This document shows, piece after piece, positions 16,182 through 24,260 of a stretch of DNA of 36,545 nt. The notes beneath the pieces were generated by a model that worked only from the letters and a program-made list of their open reading frames with translations, did not search any database and was not told the origin of the DNA. The position numbers and the translations under genes are program-made. Origin of the DNA: Candidatus Gastranaerophilales bacterium (GTDB lineage: Bacteria > Cyanobacteriota > Vampirovibrionia > Gastranaerophilales > Gastranaerophilaceae); contig CANPYW010000020.1 in the NCBI GenBank assembly GCA_947588745.1, positions 1 through 36,545 of the forward strand, written 5' to 3'. Every line of letters begins with the position of its first letter. The first letter of the stretch is position 1.

Positions 16182-17547
16182 AATTGTTCAGGCTGTGAAT
16201 AGGTGCAGGTATTCTGCCGCCCCTGTTAATGAATGTTTCCGAAGATAATTTATTTACGGGCATAATTGGAGCTTCACCCAAAAGTCCTCCGTATACGGCG
16301 TAATCACCTACTTTTTTTCCTGGAACGGGAATAATTCTTACCGCCGTTGTCTTTTTATTTATCATTCCTATAGCCATTTCATCTGCAATCATGCCCGAAA
16401 TCGTTGTTTCCGGCGTATCTCCCGGAATTGCAATCATATCAAGCCCGACGGAACAAACACAAGTCATAGCCTCAAGTTTATCAAAAGTAAGCACACCTTG
16501 TTTCGCCGCTTCAATCATGCCGGCATCTTCAGATACCGGAATAAACGCACCCGATAATCCTCCCACATAAGAGCTTGCCATAATTCCACCCTTTTTAACC
16601 GCATCATTAAGCATTGCAAGTGCAGCCGTTGTACCATGAGCACCTGCGTGTTCCAAACCCATTGCCTGAAAAATTCCTGCAACCGAATCACCTATTGCGG
16701 GGGTAGGTGCAAGTGATAAATCTATAATACCGAACGGGATATCCATTTTTTGTGCCATTCTTCTTCCGACAAGTTCGCCGGTTGAAGTTATTTTAAACGC
16801 AATTTGCTTGATTTTATTTGCGAGTGTACCGAAATCGGCATCTTTTGGTAAATTTTCAACTGCGGCTCTGACCACACCCGGCCCCGATACACCTATATTT
16901 AAAGCACACTCAGGTTCTCCGTAACCGTGAAAAGCACCTGCCATAAACGGGTTATCTCCGGGGGCATTGCAGAAACAAACAAGTTTTGCAGCCCCGATAC
17001 CGTCAGCCTCTTTAGTAAGCAAAGCGGTTTCTTTTATAATCCTGCCCATTTTTTTAACGGCATCCATATTAATTCCCGCTTTTGTTGAAGCCAGGTTTAT
17101 GGAAGAACATACTCTTTGAGTTTCTTTTAAAGCCTGAGGAATACTTTCCAACAGGGCAATATCACCTTTGGTACATCCTTTTTCAACAAGGGCAGAAAAC
17201 CCGCCTATGAAATTTACATTAACCTCTTTTGCAGCTTCATCAAGAACTTTTGCAAGATATACATAATCGTAATCCTTGGAAGATTCGCCTATTAACGATA
17301 TGGGGGTAACGGCTATTCTCTTATTGATAATCGGAATTGAATATTCGTCCTCTATTTCCTGTGCATATTTACACAAATTTTTTGCATATTTGAAAATTTT
17401 GTTTCTTATTTTGTATCCCGTATCTTTAACATTGTCGCAGCAACAATCTCTAAGACTCAATGACAGCGTAACGGTTCTGATATCGAGGTTATGAACCTTT
17501 ATCATATTTATTGTTTCAATAATTGAATTTTCATTAAAAAAAGTCAT
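16180..17547 (-). CDS. UPF0210/DUF711 (PFL-like fold) family protein
   Basis: 455 residues, the usual length for the UPF0210 family. Family-typical stretches include [13 protein letters not shown] near the N-terminus, [13 protein letters not shown], the glycine-rich [13 protein letters not shown] and the conserved C-terminal end [13 protein letters not shown]. The biochemical role is not established to my knowledge. The neighbouring gene 10 bp upstream encodes an ACT-domain UPF0237 protein, the classic partner in many bacteria, which points to ligand-regulated metabolism. Start ATG at 17547 has AAGGG about 8 nt upstream. Confidence 0.92.
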   Translation of the reverse strand: MTFFNENSIIETINMIKVHNLDIRTVTLSLSLRDCCCDNVKDTGYKIRNKIFKYAKNLCKYAQEIEDEYSIPIINKRIAVTPISLIGESSKDYDYVYLAKVLDEAAKEVNVNFIGGFSALVEKGCTKGDIALLESIPQALKETQRVCSSINLASTKAGINMDAVKKMGRIIKETALLTKEADGIGAAKLVCFCNAPGDNPFMAGAFHGYGEPECALNIGVSGPGVVRAAVENLPKDADFGTLANKIKQIAFKITSTGELVGRRMAQKMDIPFGIIDLSLAPTPAIGDSVAGIFQAMGLEHAGAHGTTAALAMLNDAVKKGGIMASSYVGGLSGAFIPVSEDAGMIEAAKQGVLTFDKLEAMTCVCSVGLDMIAIPGDTPETTISGMIADEMAIGMINKKTTAVRIIPVPGKKVGDYAVYGGLLGEAPIMPVNKLSSETFINRGGRIPAPIHSLNN

Positions 17548-17557
17548 TTATAAACCC

Positions 17558-17836
17558 TTAAATAGTGTGCATTTTATCAAAAATTTCTTTTTTTTGAATC
17601 CAGATTTCCATTCCCAGTTTTTTACCCGTTTCCGTTGTTGCATCTTTAATTTCTTTAAAAGAATACTTTGATTTGCTGATATCACCGAGCAAAAACATCA
17701 TAAAACATCCCTGCATAATGGTTTGTCTAATATCTTCAATATTAACTTCATATTTAGCAAGTACGCTTGAAATTTCCGCAACTATACCAATACCGTCTTT
17801 ACCCGATATTGTAACGATTATCTTATCTTCGCTCAT
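17558..17836 (-). CDS. ACT domain protein, UPF0237 family
   Basis: 92 residues forming a single ACT domain. IIVTISGKDGIGIVAEISSVLA is the first strand, ligand loop and helix, followed by VNIEDIRQTIMQGCFMMFLL. ACT domains bind amino acids or similar small ligands, usually as dimers. The gene is first in the run with UPF0210 (10-bp gap), TPR and ABC-F. RBS TTGGAG lies 5 nt before the ATG. The upstream 100 bp contains a perfect 12-bp palindrome at 17887-17898 that could be an operator. Confidence 0.92.
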   Translation of the reverse strand: MSEDKIIVTISGKDGIGIVAEISSVLAKYEVNIEDIRQTIMQGCFMMFLLGDISKSKYSFKEIKDATTETGKKLGMEIWIQKKEIFDKMHTI

Positions 17837-17936
17837 TTTTACTCCAATTATACAATTTATAGGTATATTTTAGTTGTAAAGCCCGTTTATTGCAATAATG
17901 ATATTCACTCATTCAAGATTAAACAGGTTACGTTAT

Positions 17937-18947
17937 TTAAAATTCTTTATGTACGACTTTTGCAAGCACTTTTAATTCCTTATAAAGCTCTGCAAATTGT
18001 TCCGGATACAATGATTGAGCTCCGTCACAAACTGCGGTTTCGGGTGAATGATGAACTTCTATTATGAGTCCATCTGCACCTGCCGCAATGGCTGCTTTTG
18101 ACATAGGTGCTACTTTATCTCTTAATCCCGTAGCGTGACTAGGATCTACAACTATAGGAAGATGACTTATCTTTTGTACAACGGGAATTGCACTTATATC
18201 AAGTGTGTTTCTCGTAATATGTTCGAATGTTCTTATTCCTCGTTCGCAAAGAATAACTTCTCTGTTGCCTCCTGCTAAAAGATATTCCGCTGACATCAGC
18301 CATTCTTCAATTGTGGCACTTAATCCTCTTTTTAACAGTACGGGTTTTCTGATTTCTCCCAAACTCTTTAACAGATTGAAATTTTGCATATTTCTTGCAC
18401 CTACTTGCAAAATATCAACATATTTTAAGAATAAAGGAATTTGAGATACTTCCATAACTTCCGAAGTTACTGCCATATTATACTTATCAGCCACTTCTCT
18501 CAATATTTTTAAACCTTCTTCACCCAGCCCTTGAAAAGAATACGGTGATGTTCTCGGCTTAAAAGCACCGCCTCTTAAAATTTTAACACCGCATTCGCTA
18601 AGCAACTTTGCCGTTATATCCATCTGGTCATAAGTTTCAACTGTACAAGGGCCGGCTATCATGCCGGAAAACCCGCCGCCGAATTTTACGCCGTTAACAT
18701 TAATTATGGTATCTTCGGGTTTAAAAACTCTGCTAATGAGCTTATAAGGTGAAGTAATTCTGATAACTTCTTTTACACCGTCCAAAAGTTCAATATCTCG
18801 TTTATCCATGACTTTTCTTCCGACCGCTCCGATTACGGTGTGGTCAGCACCTTTTGAAACGTGTGCATCAAACCCTTTTTCCTTAATAAAATCTATAACT
18901 TTTTGAATTTTTTCATTCGTTGCATTTGACTGCATTACAATTAACAT
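17937..18947 (-). CDS. aroF: 3-deoxy-7-phosphoheptulonate (DAHP) synthase, type I beta with N-terminal regulatory domain
   Basis: 336 residues. It catalyses phosphoenolpyruvate + erythrose 4-phosphate to DAHP, the first step of the shikimate pathway. Residues 1-70 form a ferredoxin-like regulatory domain, as in the Thermotoga type, where it mediates feedback inhibition by aromatic amino acids. The TIM-barrel follows with metal ligand C101 in GPCTVE, substrate motifs KPRTSPYSFQG and LLKRGLSATIEEW, and the remaining ligands in VVDPSHATG, IIEVHHSPE and CDGAQSL. RBS AGAGAGGGA lies upstream of the ATG. The gene stands 100 bp before the ACT gene on the same strand; no terminator is clear between them. 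Confidence 0.95.
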   Translation of the reverse strand: MLIVMQSNATNEKIQKVIDFIKEKGFDAHVSKGADHTVIGAVGRKVMDKRDIELLDGVKEVIRITSPYKLISRVFKPEDTIINVNGVKFGGGFSGMIAGPCTVETYDQMDITAKLLSECGVKILRGGAFKPRTSPYSFQGLGEEGLKILREVADKYNMAVTSEVMEVSQIPLFLKYVDILQVGARNMQNFNLLKSLGEIRKPVLLKRGLSATIEEWLMSAEYLLAGGNREVILCERGIRTFEHITRNTLDISAIPVVQKISHLPIVVDPSHATGLRDKVAPMSKAAIAAGADGLIIEVHHSPETAVCDGAQSLYPEQFAELYKELKVLAKVVHKEF

Positions 18948-19014
18948 AATAAATCCCTCTCTTATCTTTCATTATATAATAGATATAAAAATTTAAAACT
19001 GACAGGTGAATTTT

Positions 19015-20598
19015 ATGAAAAGTTTTTTTGCGGATAAATCTTTATTTGTTATTTGTATCGTAGGTATACTTTTTGTTTCAGTATTTTTTTATATAGCTCA
19101 AAGTTATGCACTTGTTTTTGATGATTATAATTTTTCCTGTTATTTACATAACGAAAGACTTTTTGCACCGCTTGTTCCGTATAAACATGGCGGAGGATAT
19201 ATAGGATACCTTTTAAGTAAAATGCTGTCTTTTTATATCCCTGTAAAATTAGGTATACATCCTTGCGATTTTTATTTTCATTCTGTTTTAAGGGCCTGTT
19301 TTGCGTGTATTATATTCTTTTTAATCTCAAAATTTATTTGTATATATTTTAAATCGGCTAAATTGCAATCATTAGCTTATACTTTTATTTCGTTATACTT
19401 TTTGTATTTAGCTTTTAAGTACTCGCCTTTGATAATCGGGGTTAATTATAACTATTACCGATATGTTTTTTCTTTAATTTTTTTCTGTCCTTTTATCGGA
19501 TTTTTGTACAAAAATTTAATATCAAACCGCAAAATTTCGGTTAAACAATTGTTTTTATATTCGTTGTGTGCACTCGAATGCGGTTTTGCAAGTGAAATTG
19601 AATTTGTTTCTTTATCCGTTTTGTTTGTTTTAATCTTTTTATACAACATAATTTTTAAACACAACAAAACTTTTAAATTCAACTTAAATAAATCATTTTA
19701 TATTCCGTTTTTTACATTTTGCTTTGCGGTTTTATGTTTTACGGGTTCAAACGGGTTTCAAAAAGTGGCAAAATCAAGAGGAATAGGCAGTGTTGTTATG
19801 ACAAAAGATTTAATAACCGATTTTTTGTCACAATTTTACGATTTATACATTTCCGACTTTAAAATATATTGGATTTTATGCCTGATAATATTTATATCTG
19901 CCTTTATTTCTGCATATAAGAGAAAGGAAATTAAAAAAATTATATTTCCGTTTTTCCTGACTGTTTCAATAATAATATCTATATTATCGCTTGTTTTTTG
20001 CGGAAGAACATATTATAACCATACGGATTTTTGGCTTGTTCACACACAAATAAGAACTTTATACGGAATTTTGCTGTTAATTCCGTTATTTATAGCATTT
20101 AGTTATGCAATCAGAACAATTTTACCGAAAATGAAAAGCCATAATAAGCGTAAAACATTTGTGAAATCAGTTATAATTTTATCAATTTTCTTATGTATAT
20201 TACCCTTAGCGGGAATTTTTAAAATGAAAAACGATATTATTGAAGAAAACAATAAAGCATTAATGTTTAAACAAATATTATATAAAACCGAAAAAATGTA
20301 CCGTTTTTTCAGATTAAAGAATGAAATACCTTATCTGCCGAATAATTTAAGGCAAAGAAATATTTTTGATATGTATGAAAATCAAGATTATTGCATATAT
20401 GAGAAAAATAAATTCTTTTTGGGCTATTATCCGTTAATATATAACGATAAAAACATAGAAGAATTTCAAATGTACTGCGTGAAAAGCGGTTCATCTGAAA
20501 TATATAACACAATGGGAGGCACGTTTAACGAGGAAGAAATGAAACACATTAAATTTTCACGATTGTATGACGAAAATTTTGTTTTGAATAAAAAATAA
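19015..20598 (+). CDS. Polytopic membrane protein, GT-C glycosyltransferase-like
   Basis: 527 residues from the ATG at 19015, which has AGGTG about 7 nt upstream; an in-frame GTG at 19006 is less likely. About ten or more hydrophobic segments are separated by short loops. After the first helix, FDDYNF (D36, D37) falls in the first extracytoplasmic loop. GT-C enzymes that use lipid-phosphate sugars keep acidic residues in that position. The C-terminal ~110 residues form a soluble tail. A role in glycan or cell-surface polymer decoration is inferred from the topology and the DD motif only. No other glycosylation gene adjoins it. Confidence 0.6.
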   Translation: MKSFFADKSLFVICIVGILFVSVFFYIAQSYALVFDDYNFSCYLHNERLFAPLVPYKHGGGYIGYLLSKMLSFYIPVKLGIHPCDFYFHSVLRACFACIIFFLISKFICIYFKSAKLQSLAYTFISLYFLYLAFKYSPLIIGVNYNYYRYVFSLIFFCPFIGFLYKNLISNRKISVKQLFLYSLCALECGFASEIEFVSLSVLFVLIFLYNIIFKHNKTFKFNLNKSFYIPFFTFCFAVLCFTGSNGFQKVAKSRGIGSVVMTKDLITDFLSQFYDLYISDFKIYWILCLIIFISAFISAYKRKEIKKIIFPFFLTVSIIISILSLVFCGRTYYNHTDFWLVHTQIRTLYGILLLIPLFIAFSYAIRTILPKMKSHNKRKTFVKSVIILSIFLCILPLAGIFKMKNDIIEENNKALMFKQILYKTEKMYRFFRLKNEIPYLPNNLRQRNIFDMYENQDYCIYEKNKFFLGYYPLIYNDKNIEEFQMYCVKSGSSEIYNTMGGTFNEEEMKHIKFSRLYDENFVLNKK

Positions 20599-20610
20599 AA
20601 ATGAATTATA

Positions 20611-20639
20611 TTGTATTTATTGAAATCATTTGATAAGAT
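20611..20639 (+). promoter_or_regulatory. Candidate promoter of the OmpH-like gene
   Basis: TTGTAT (20611-20616), a 17-bp spacer and TAAGAT (20634-20639). Transcription would start near 20646, just ahead of the AGGAGG ribosome site at about 20652. Confidence 0.45.
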
Positions 20640-20662
20640 TTAAGTATAGTTAGGAGGTTTTA

Positions 20663-21115
20663 ATGTCAAAAATAAGATTAGTGATTGCGGCATTCTTAAT
20701 AATGGTTGCAACTAACATATCTGCAAATGCGGCAACAATAGGTTATGCTGATTTTCAAAAGGTAATAACAGAATATTCTTTTGCACGCAATGCATATAAA
20801 GATATAGATAACAAACTGCTTGAATTGCAGCAATATGCAATTGATAAAGATAAACAATTTAAAACCATAGAGTCACCATTACAGAAAAAAACATTTGAAG
20901 ATCAGGTTCAAAAAGAGTTTAAGTTAAAAGAAGATAGAATTTATACTTTAAAAGAGCAAAAAGAAAAAATTATTAAAGATAATGTTTTGGCTGCTTCAAA
21001 GGCTGTTGCTGCAGCTAAAAAGCTTGATGTTATTTTGGACTATGGCGTTGTTTATGCCGGCGGCGTTGATGTTACAAACGATATTATTCAATATTTGAAC
21101 ACTCAAAAACAATAA
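20663..21115 (+). CDS. OmpH/Skp-family periplasmic chaperone
   Basis: 150 residues with a signal peptide (MSKIRLVIAAFLIMVATNISANA, cut near residue 23). It continues with IGYADFQKVITEY, the usual first strand of OmpH/Skp proteins. A long charged helical hairpin (about 45-115) and the closing LDVILDYGVVYAGGVDVTNDII match the family. Skp chaperones escort outer membrane proteins, so an outer membrane is implied. A strong AGGAGG site lies just upstream, and a good terminator at 21134-21167 follows, making this a single-gene unit. Confidence 0.88.
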   Translation: MSKIRLVIAAFLIMVATNISANAATIGYADFQKVITEYSFARNAYKDIDNKLLELQQYAIDKDKQFKTIESPLQKKTFEDQVQKEFKLKEDRIYTLKEQKEKIIKDNVLAASKAVAAAKKLDVILDYGVVYAGGVDVTNDIIQYLNTQKQ

Positions 21116-21133
21116 TATATTTATTTTAATTGA

Positions 21134-21181
21134 AAGAGAAGCCATAACTGTTAATTGGGCTTCTCTTATTTTCTCTTTTTT
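21134..21181 (+). terminator. Intrinsic terminator after the OmpH-like gene
   Basis: A perfect 10-bp stem, AAGAGAAGCC (21134-21143) and GGCTTCTCTT (21158-21167), with a 14-nt loop, is followed by a U-rich tract to about 21181. Confidence 0.85.
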
Positions 21182-21203
21182 ACGGAATTCGGAGTATATT
21201 AAT

Positions 21204-22484
21204 ATGAAAATTGTCGATATCATAGAAAAAAAGAAACTCGGACAGAATCTTAATGAGGAAGAAATAAAGTTTTTTATATCGGGTGTTATGTCGGGTGCGA
21301 TTGAAGATTACCAAACAAGTGCTTTACTTATGGCAATTTATTTTAACGGAATGGATATCGATGAAACTACCCTGTTAACAAAATATATGGTTAATTCGGG
21401 TGAAATATTGGATTTATCGGATATTTCGGATAATATTGTTGATAAACACTCAACAGGCGGTGTAGGGGATAAAATTACATTGATATTCCTTCCTTTAATT
21501 GCCGCAGCGGGTGTTTACAGTGCAAAATTATCCGGCAGAGGCTTAGGTCACACAGGCGGTACTATAGACAAGCTGGAATCAATTCCGAATTTTAAAACGG
21601 ATTTGTCTGTTGAAGAATTTAAACAAAATGTAAAACTTCATAAAACGGCAATAGCAGCACAAACTCTTTCTTTAGCACCTGCCGACGGAAAGCTTTATGC
21701 ACTTCGTGATGTGACATCAACCGTTGATATTATTCCTTTAATCGCTTCATCCGTAGTATCAAAAAAAATAGCCTCGGGTGCTAATCATATTATTTTGGAT
21801 GTAAAGTATGGTTCGGGTGCTTTTTTAAAGACGGCAAAGGAGGCTGAAAAACTTTCAAAAATTATGGTAGAAGTCGGAAAAAGACTTAACCGTAATATTT
21901 GTGCGGTTATAAGCTCTATGGAACAGCCTTTGGGCAGGGCAATAGGAAATTCGGTTGAAATTCAGGAAGTTATTGAGTTCTTGAAAGGTAATATGGAGCC
22001 TGATTTAAAAGAAATAACATTTACTTTGGCTCAAACGGCTCTTGATAAGACAGGTAATTCGCAAAATTTGGAAGAACTTGTTACTTCAGGCATGGCACTT
22101 CAAAAGTTTCGTGAAATAATAAAGGCTCAAAACGGTGATGACGGTATAATCGATGATTATTCCAAACTGCCGCAGGCGGGCATAAAATATGAAGTAAAAT
22201 CGAAAAGTGACGGTTTTGTAAAAAATATAGATGCATTAAAAATAGCAAAAGCTTGTAAAAATTTAGGTGCGGGCAGAGAGAAAAAAACAGACAAAATCGA
22301 CTATTCTGCAGGTATTTATTTAACTCAAAAGTATGCTGAACCCGTCAAAAAAGGTGAAACAGTTGCCGTAATTTACACAAATAAAAAAGAAAGTGTAAAA
22401 GAAGCCGAAGATTTAATTCTTTCTGCTTATGAAATCACTAACGAAAAGCCTAAATCAAAATCTTTGATTTATAAAATTATTTAA
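21204..22484 (+). CDS. pdp: Pyrimidine-nucleoside (thymidine) phosphorylase
   Basis: 426 residues. It cleaves pyrimidine nucleosides with phosphate to the base and (deoxy)ribose 1-phosphate, a salvage enzyme in the cytoplasm. The family core VDKHSTGGVGDKITL and SGRGLGHTGGTIDKLES is complete (about residues 80-125). The lysine-rich motif near VSKKIASGA and KYGSGAFLKT is also present. The length fits Pdp/DeoA; I cannot separate the broad-specificity form from thymidine phosphorylase by eye. It lies 88 bp after the OmpH-like gene beyond a terminator, so it needs its own promoter. No other nucleoside catabolism gene is adjacent. Confidence 0.93.
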   Translation: MKIVDIIEKKKLGQNLNEEEIKFFISGVMSGAIEDYQTSALLMAIYFNGMDIDETTLLTKYMVNSGEILDLSDISDNIVDKHSTGGVGDKITLIFLPLIAAAGVYSAKLSGRGLGHTGGTIDKLESIPNFKTDLSVEEFKQNVKLHKTAIAAQTLSLAPADGKLYALRDVTSTVDIIPLIASSVVSKKIASGANHIILDVKYGSGAFLKTAKEAEKLSKIMVEVGKRLNRNICAVISSMEQPLGRAIGNSVEIQEVIEFLKGNMEPDLKEITFTLAQTALDKTGNSQNLEELVTSGMALQKFREIIKAQNGDDGIIDDYSKLPQAGIKYEVKSKSDGFVKNIDALKIAKACKNLGAGREKKTDKIDYSAGIYLTQKYAEPVKKGETVAVIYTNKKESVKEAEDLILSAYEITNEKPKSKSLIYKII

Positions 22485-22533
22485 AAACGTGAATAAAATC
22501 AACTTTTGAAAATCCATGTAATGCAAAAATATT

Positions 22534-23472
22534 CTATTCCTTTGTTAAATGGAGTGCATTTGCAAGAGCCGGAGTAATAACATCCCAAGCTGCTTCATTC
22601 GGGTGTCCGTCATTTGGAATTCTATATTTATCATCCCCCATATTTTTATTTGTTATTTTTTTAACATCAACTATAATAAAACCTTCGTCTTGTAATTCTT
22701 TCCACCTTTTAGTATTGTATATATCTGCTTCAAATTCGTGAAAAATTAATATTACAATTTTTGGATAAGGAGGGGTGAATTTTTTATGAACAATTTCTTT
22801 TGTTCTTTCAAAATGAAGTTTCATATAGTCAAATTTTTTATCAAAATCAATAAAGTCTATTTTATTAAACATATAATGATGTATTACATATCGAACTATT
22901 GGAAACCTGTAGAAGAAATAGAACGGTTTAGCGAGTTCCAGCCCGTCTTTGGTTTGTTTATAATGAACGTCATAATAAGCTTCATTAGGCCCCATTACCG
23001 GTCTGTATAATCGGTAAATATGGTTTTCTATGAAAACAAAAATGATATATTCCGGATTTGGAATTTCTTTTTCTAACGGATAAGTTTCAAGCATATAGGG
23101 CATATCTTGAATACCATAACTGGATATAGAACGATTATAAACGCTTCTTCCTGTTAAGTTTGCAAGTTTATAGGCTAAAGCTTGTTTTTCATCAAGCTTG
23201 TATCCGTATCCGAAAGAACATCCGAATATTAGAATAGGCGGCAACTTTGAATTCTCAATTATAGTATCCCGAAAATAGCCGTATTTTTTCTTATGGGCAT
23301 ATACAATGTCAAAATCAGCAATAATATGGCTTTTTATATAATTGAATAGATTACTTTTAAAGTCTCTTTTGTCTGTAGAAATACAATTTGTATAGAAAAA
23401 ATACTCAAAAATTATATATCCTAATATAAGTATAATTAAATTAACCGATATTATTATAAGTTTTTTCTTCAT
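22534..23472 (-). CDS. Membrane-anchored SGNH/GDSL-like hydrolase
   Basis: 312 residues with an N-terminal membrane helix (about 4-27) and a globular domain. Catalytic-type residues of the SGNH fold are visible: S86 in LIFGCSFGYGY and a C-terminal D288-x-H290 in NDGHPNEAAW. The block between them (LAYKLANLTG...YNRSISSYG) follows the usual block spacing. The nucleophile block is GCSFGYG, as in SGNH proteins involved in modifying cell-surface glycans. Enzymes of this type remove or transfer acyl groups; the substrate is not evident. It is convergent with the phosphorylase gene. Confidence 0.75.
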   Translation of the reverse strand: MKKKLIIISVNLIILILGYIIFEYFFYTNCISTDKRDFKSNLFNYIKSHIIADFDIVYAHKKKYGYFRDTIIENSKLPPILIFGCSFGYGYKLDEKQALAYKLANLTGRSVYNRSISSYGIQDMPYMLETYPLEKEIPNPEYIIFVFIENHIYRLYRPVMGPNEAYYDVHYKQTKDGLELAKPFYFFYRFPIVRYVIHHYMFNKIDFIDFDKKFDYMKLHFERTKEIVHKKFTPPYPKIVILIFHEFEADIYNTKRWKELQDEGFIIVDVKKITNKNMGDDKYRIPNDGHPNEAAWDVITPALANALHLTKE

Positions 23473-23509
23473 ACTATAATTTTATAACAAATGAACAAAA
23501 TTATATACC

Positions 23510-23827
23510 TTAAATATTTAAATATATTTCAAGTTTTTCAAATTGTTCACTTGTATCATCGAGCATATTTTTCAAAATAGAAAGTAAATTTTCGATATCG
23601 TTTTTCTTAAAATTTATTTCATCGTCAATGAATAAATCAATGCATTTGGTAAGGCTTTTTGTCATAGATAATATATTGCCGATAGAAACAATTAAAGATT
23701 CTAATTGTTCAGTATTATTCATTTTATTTTCAGAATAAGTTTCATTTTTAAAATTTTTGATATTAACCGGATTATTTGCTAATTCGATTTTTGTATTTTT
23801 TGTGAGTGTTTTTGCTGTTTTTTTCAT
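23510..23827 (-). CDS. Small unknown helical protein
   Basis: 105 residues. The first ~25 residues are basic and polar (MKKTAKTLTKNTKIELANN). The remainder looks like amphipathic helices, LESLIVSIGNILSMTKSLTK and NDIENLLSILKNMLDDT, with no membrane segment or known motif. An AAAGGGAG ribosome site is well placed before the ATG, so it is likely a real gene. It follows 37 bp upstream of the SGNH gene on the same strand and could be co-transcribed with it. Function unknown. Confidence 0.65.
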   Translation of the reverse strand: MKKTAKTLTKNTKIELANNPVNIKNFKNETYSENKMNNTEQLESLIVSIGNILSMTKSLTKCIDLFIDDEINFKKNDIENLLSILKNMLDDTSEQFEKLEIYLNI

Positions 23828-24061
23828 AATTTTTCTCCCTTTATCTACGGTTTTATAATAATTTCCTAAATTGAAGTTCTCTGAAATTAATTATACAAGC
23901 TCAAGAAGAAATAAAACAAACATATATTCATATTTACAAAATTTTACAAAAATATTTTTGTTAATCATCGTGAATTGTTAATTTTGCAATTTTTTCAGTA
24001 AATTTTTAATCTTTTTCTATTTATCTTCTTCTTTGTATAGTTTTGTAAACAAAATGAACTT
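23828..24061. other. Non-coding AT-rich region with two palindromes
   Basis: No gene is seen. It holds the perfect 16-bp palindrome ACAAAAATATTTTTGT (23946-23961) and the inverted repeat TTTTGT-AA-ACAAAA (24041-24054), the latter just upstream of repeat copy 1. Both could be operators, or chance in such AT-rich DNA. Confidence 0.4.
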
Positions 24062-24140
24062 AAAAACGCAATTATTTATTTTGTATATACTTTATATATG
24101 TGTAGATAATAAACAAAAAAAACCTAATTAAAAAAAATTA

Positions 24141-24231
24141 TATATTCATACTTACCTTACTTACTACCTTTACTAACACACGAGGAAATTGAAAAAGATT
24201 TCGGAGGAACTTTTAAAGTTCCTTTTTTTTT
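24141..24231 (+). ncRNA. Candidate small RNA, copy 1 (invariant core)
   Basis: The invariant part contains a long pyrimidine-rich stretch with little self-pairing (ACUUACCUUACUUACUACC and on). A small hairpin GAAAU/AUUUC comes next, then a strong intrinsic terminator. Upstream, in the repeat's 5' part, is promoter-like sequence (TTGTAT at 24081, GATAAT at 24105, 18-bp spacer), so the RNA may begin near 24115. No open frame with a ribosome site is present. The C/U-rich stretch could pair with purine-rich ribosome sites of target mRNAs; this is inference. Confidence 0.45.
24205..24231 (+). terminator. Intrinsic terminator in repeat copy 1
   Basis: Self-complementary AGGAACTTT/AAAGTTCCT (24205-24223) is followed by nine T residues. 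No plus-strand protein gene lies upstream, so it must end a non-coding transcript. Confidence 0.85.
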
Positions 24232-24260
24232 ATGTAATTCCATTTATAAGATTAAATTTT

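Larger units (their letters stand above)
24062..24237 (+). repeat. 176-bp intergenic repeat, copy 1
   Basis: Nearly identical to 27058-27233 in the same orientation. Both start with aaaacgcaattatttatt and end with a terminator followed by atgtaa. The last 97 nt (24141-24237) are identical. The first ~80 nt differ by a few substitutions and small indels in A-tracts. Confidence 0.9.

Noticed and set aside
17887-17898. Perfect 12-bp palindrome TTATTGCAATAA upstream of the ACT gene
   Set aside because: Possible operator, but a single short AT-rich palindrome is expected by chance at this composition; mentioned only in the gene entry.
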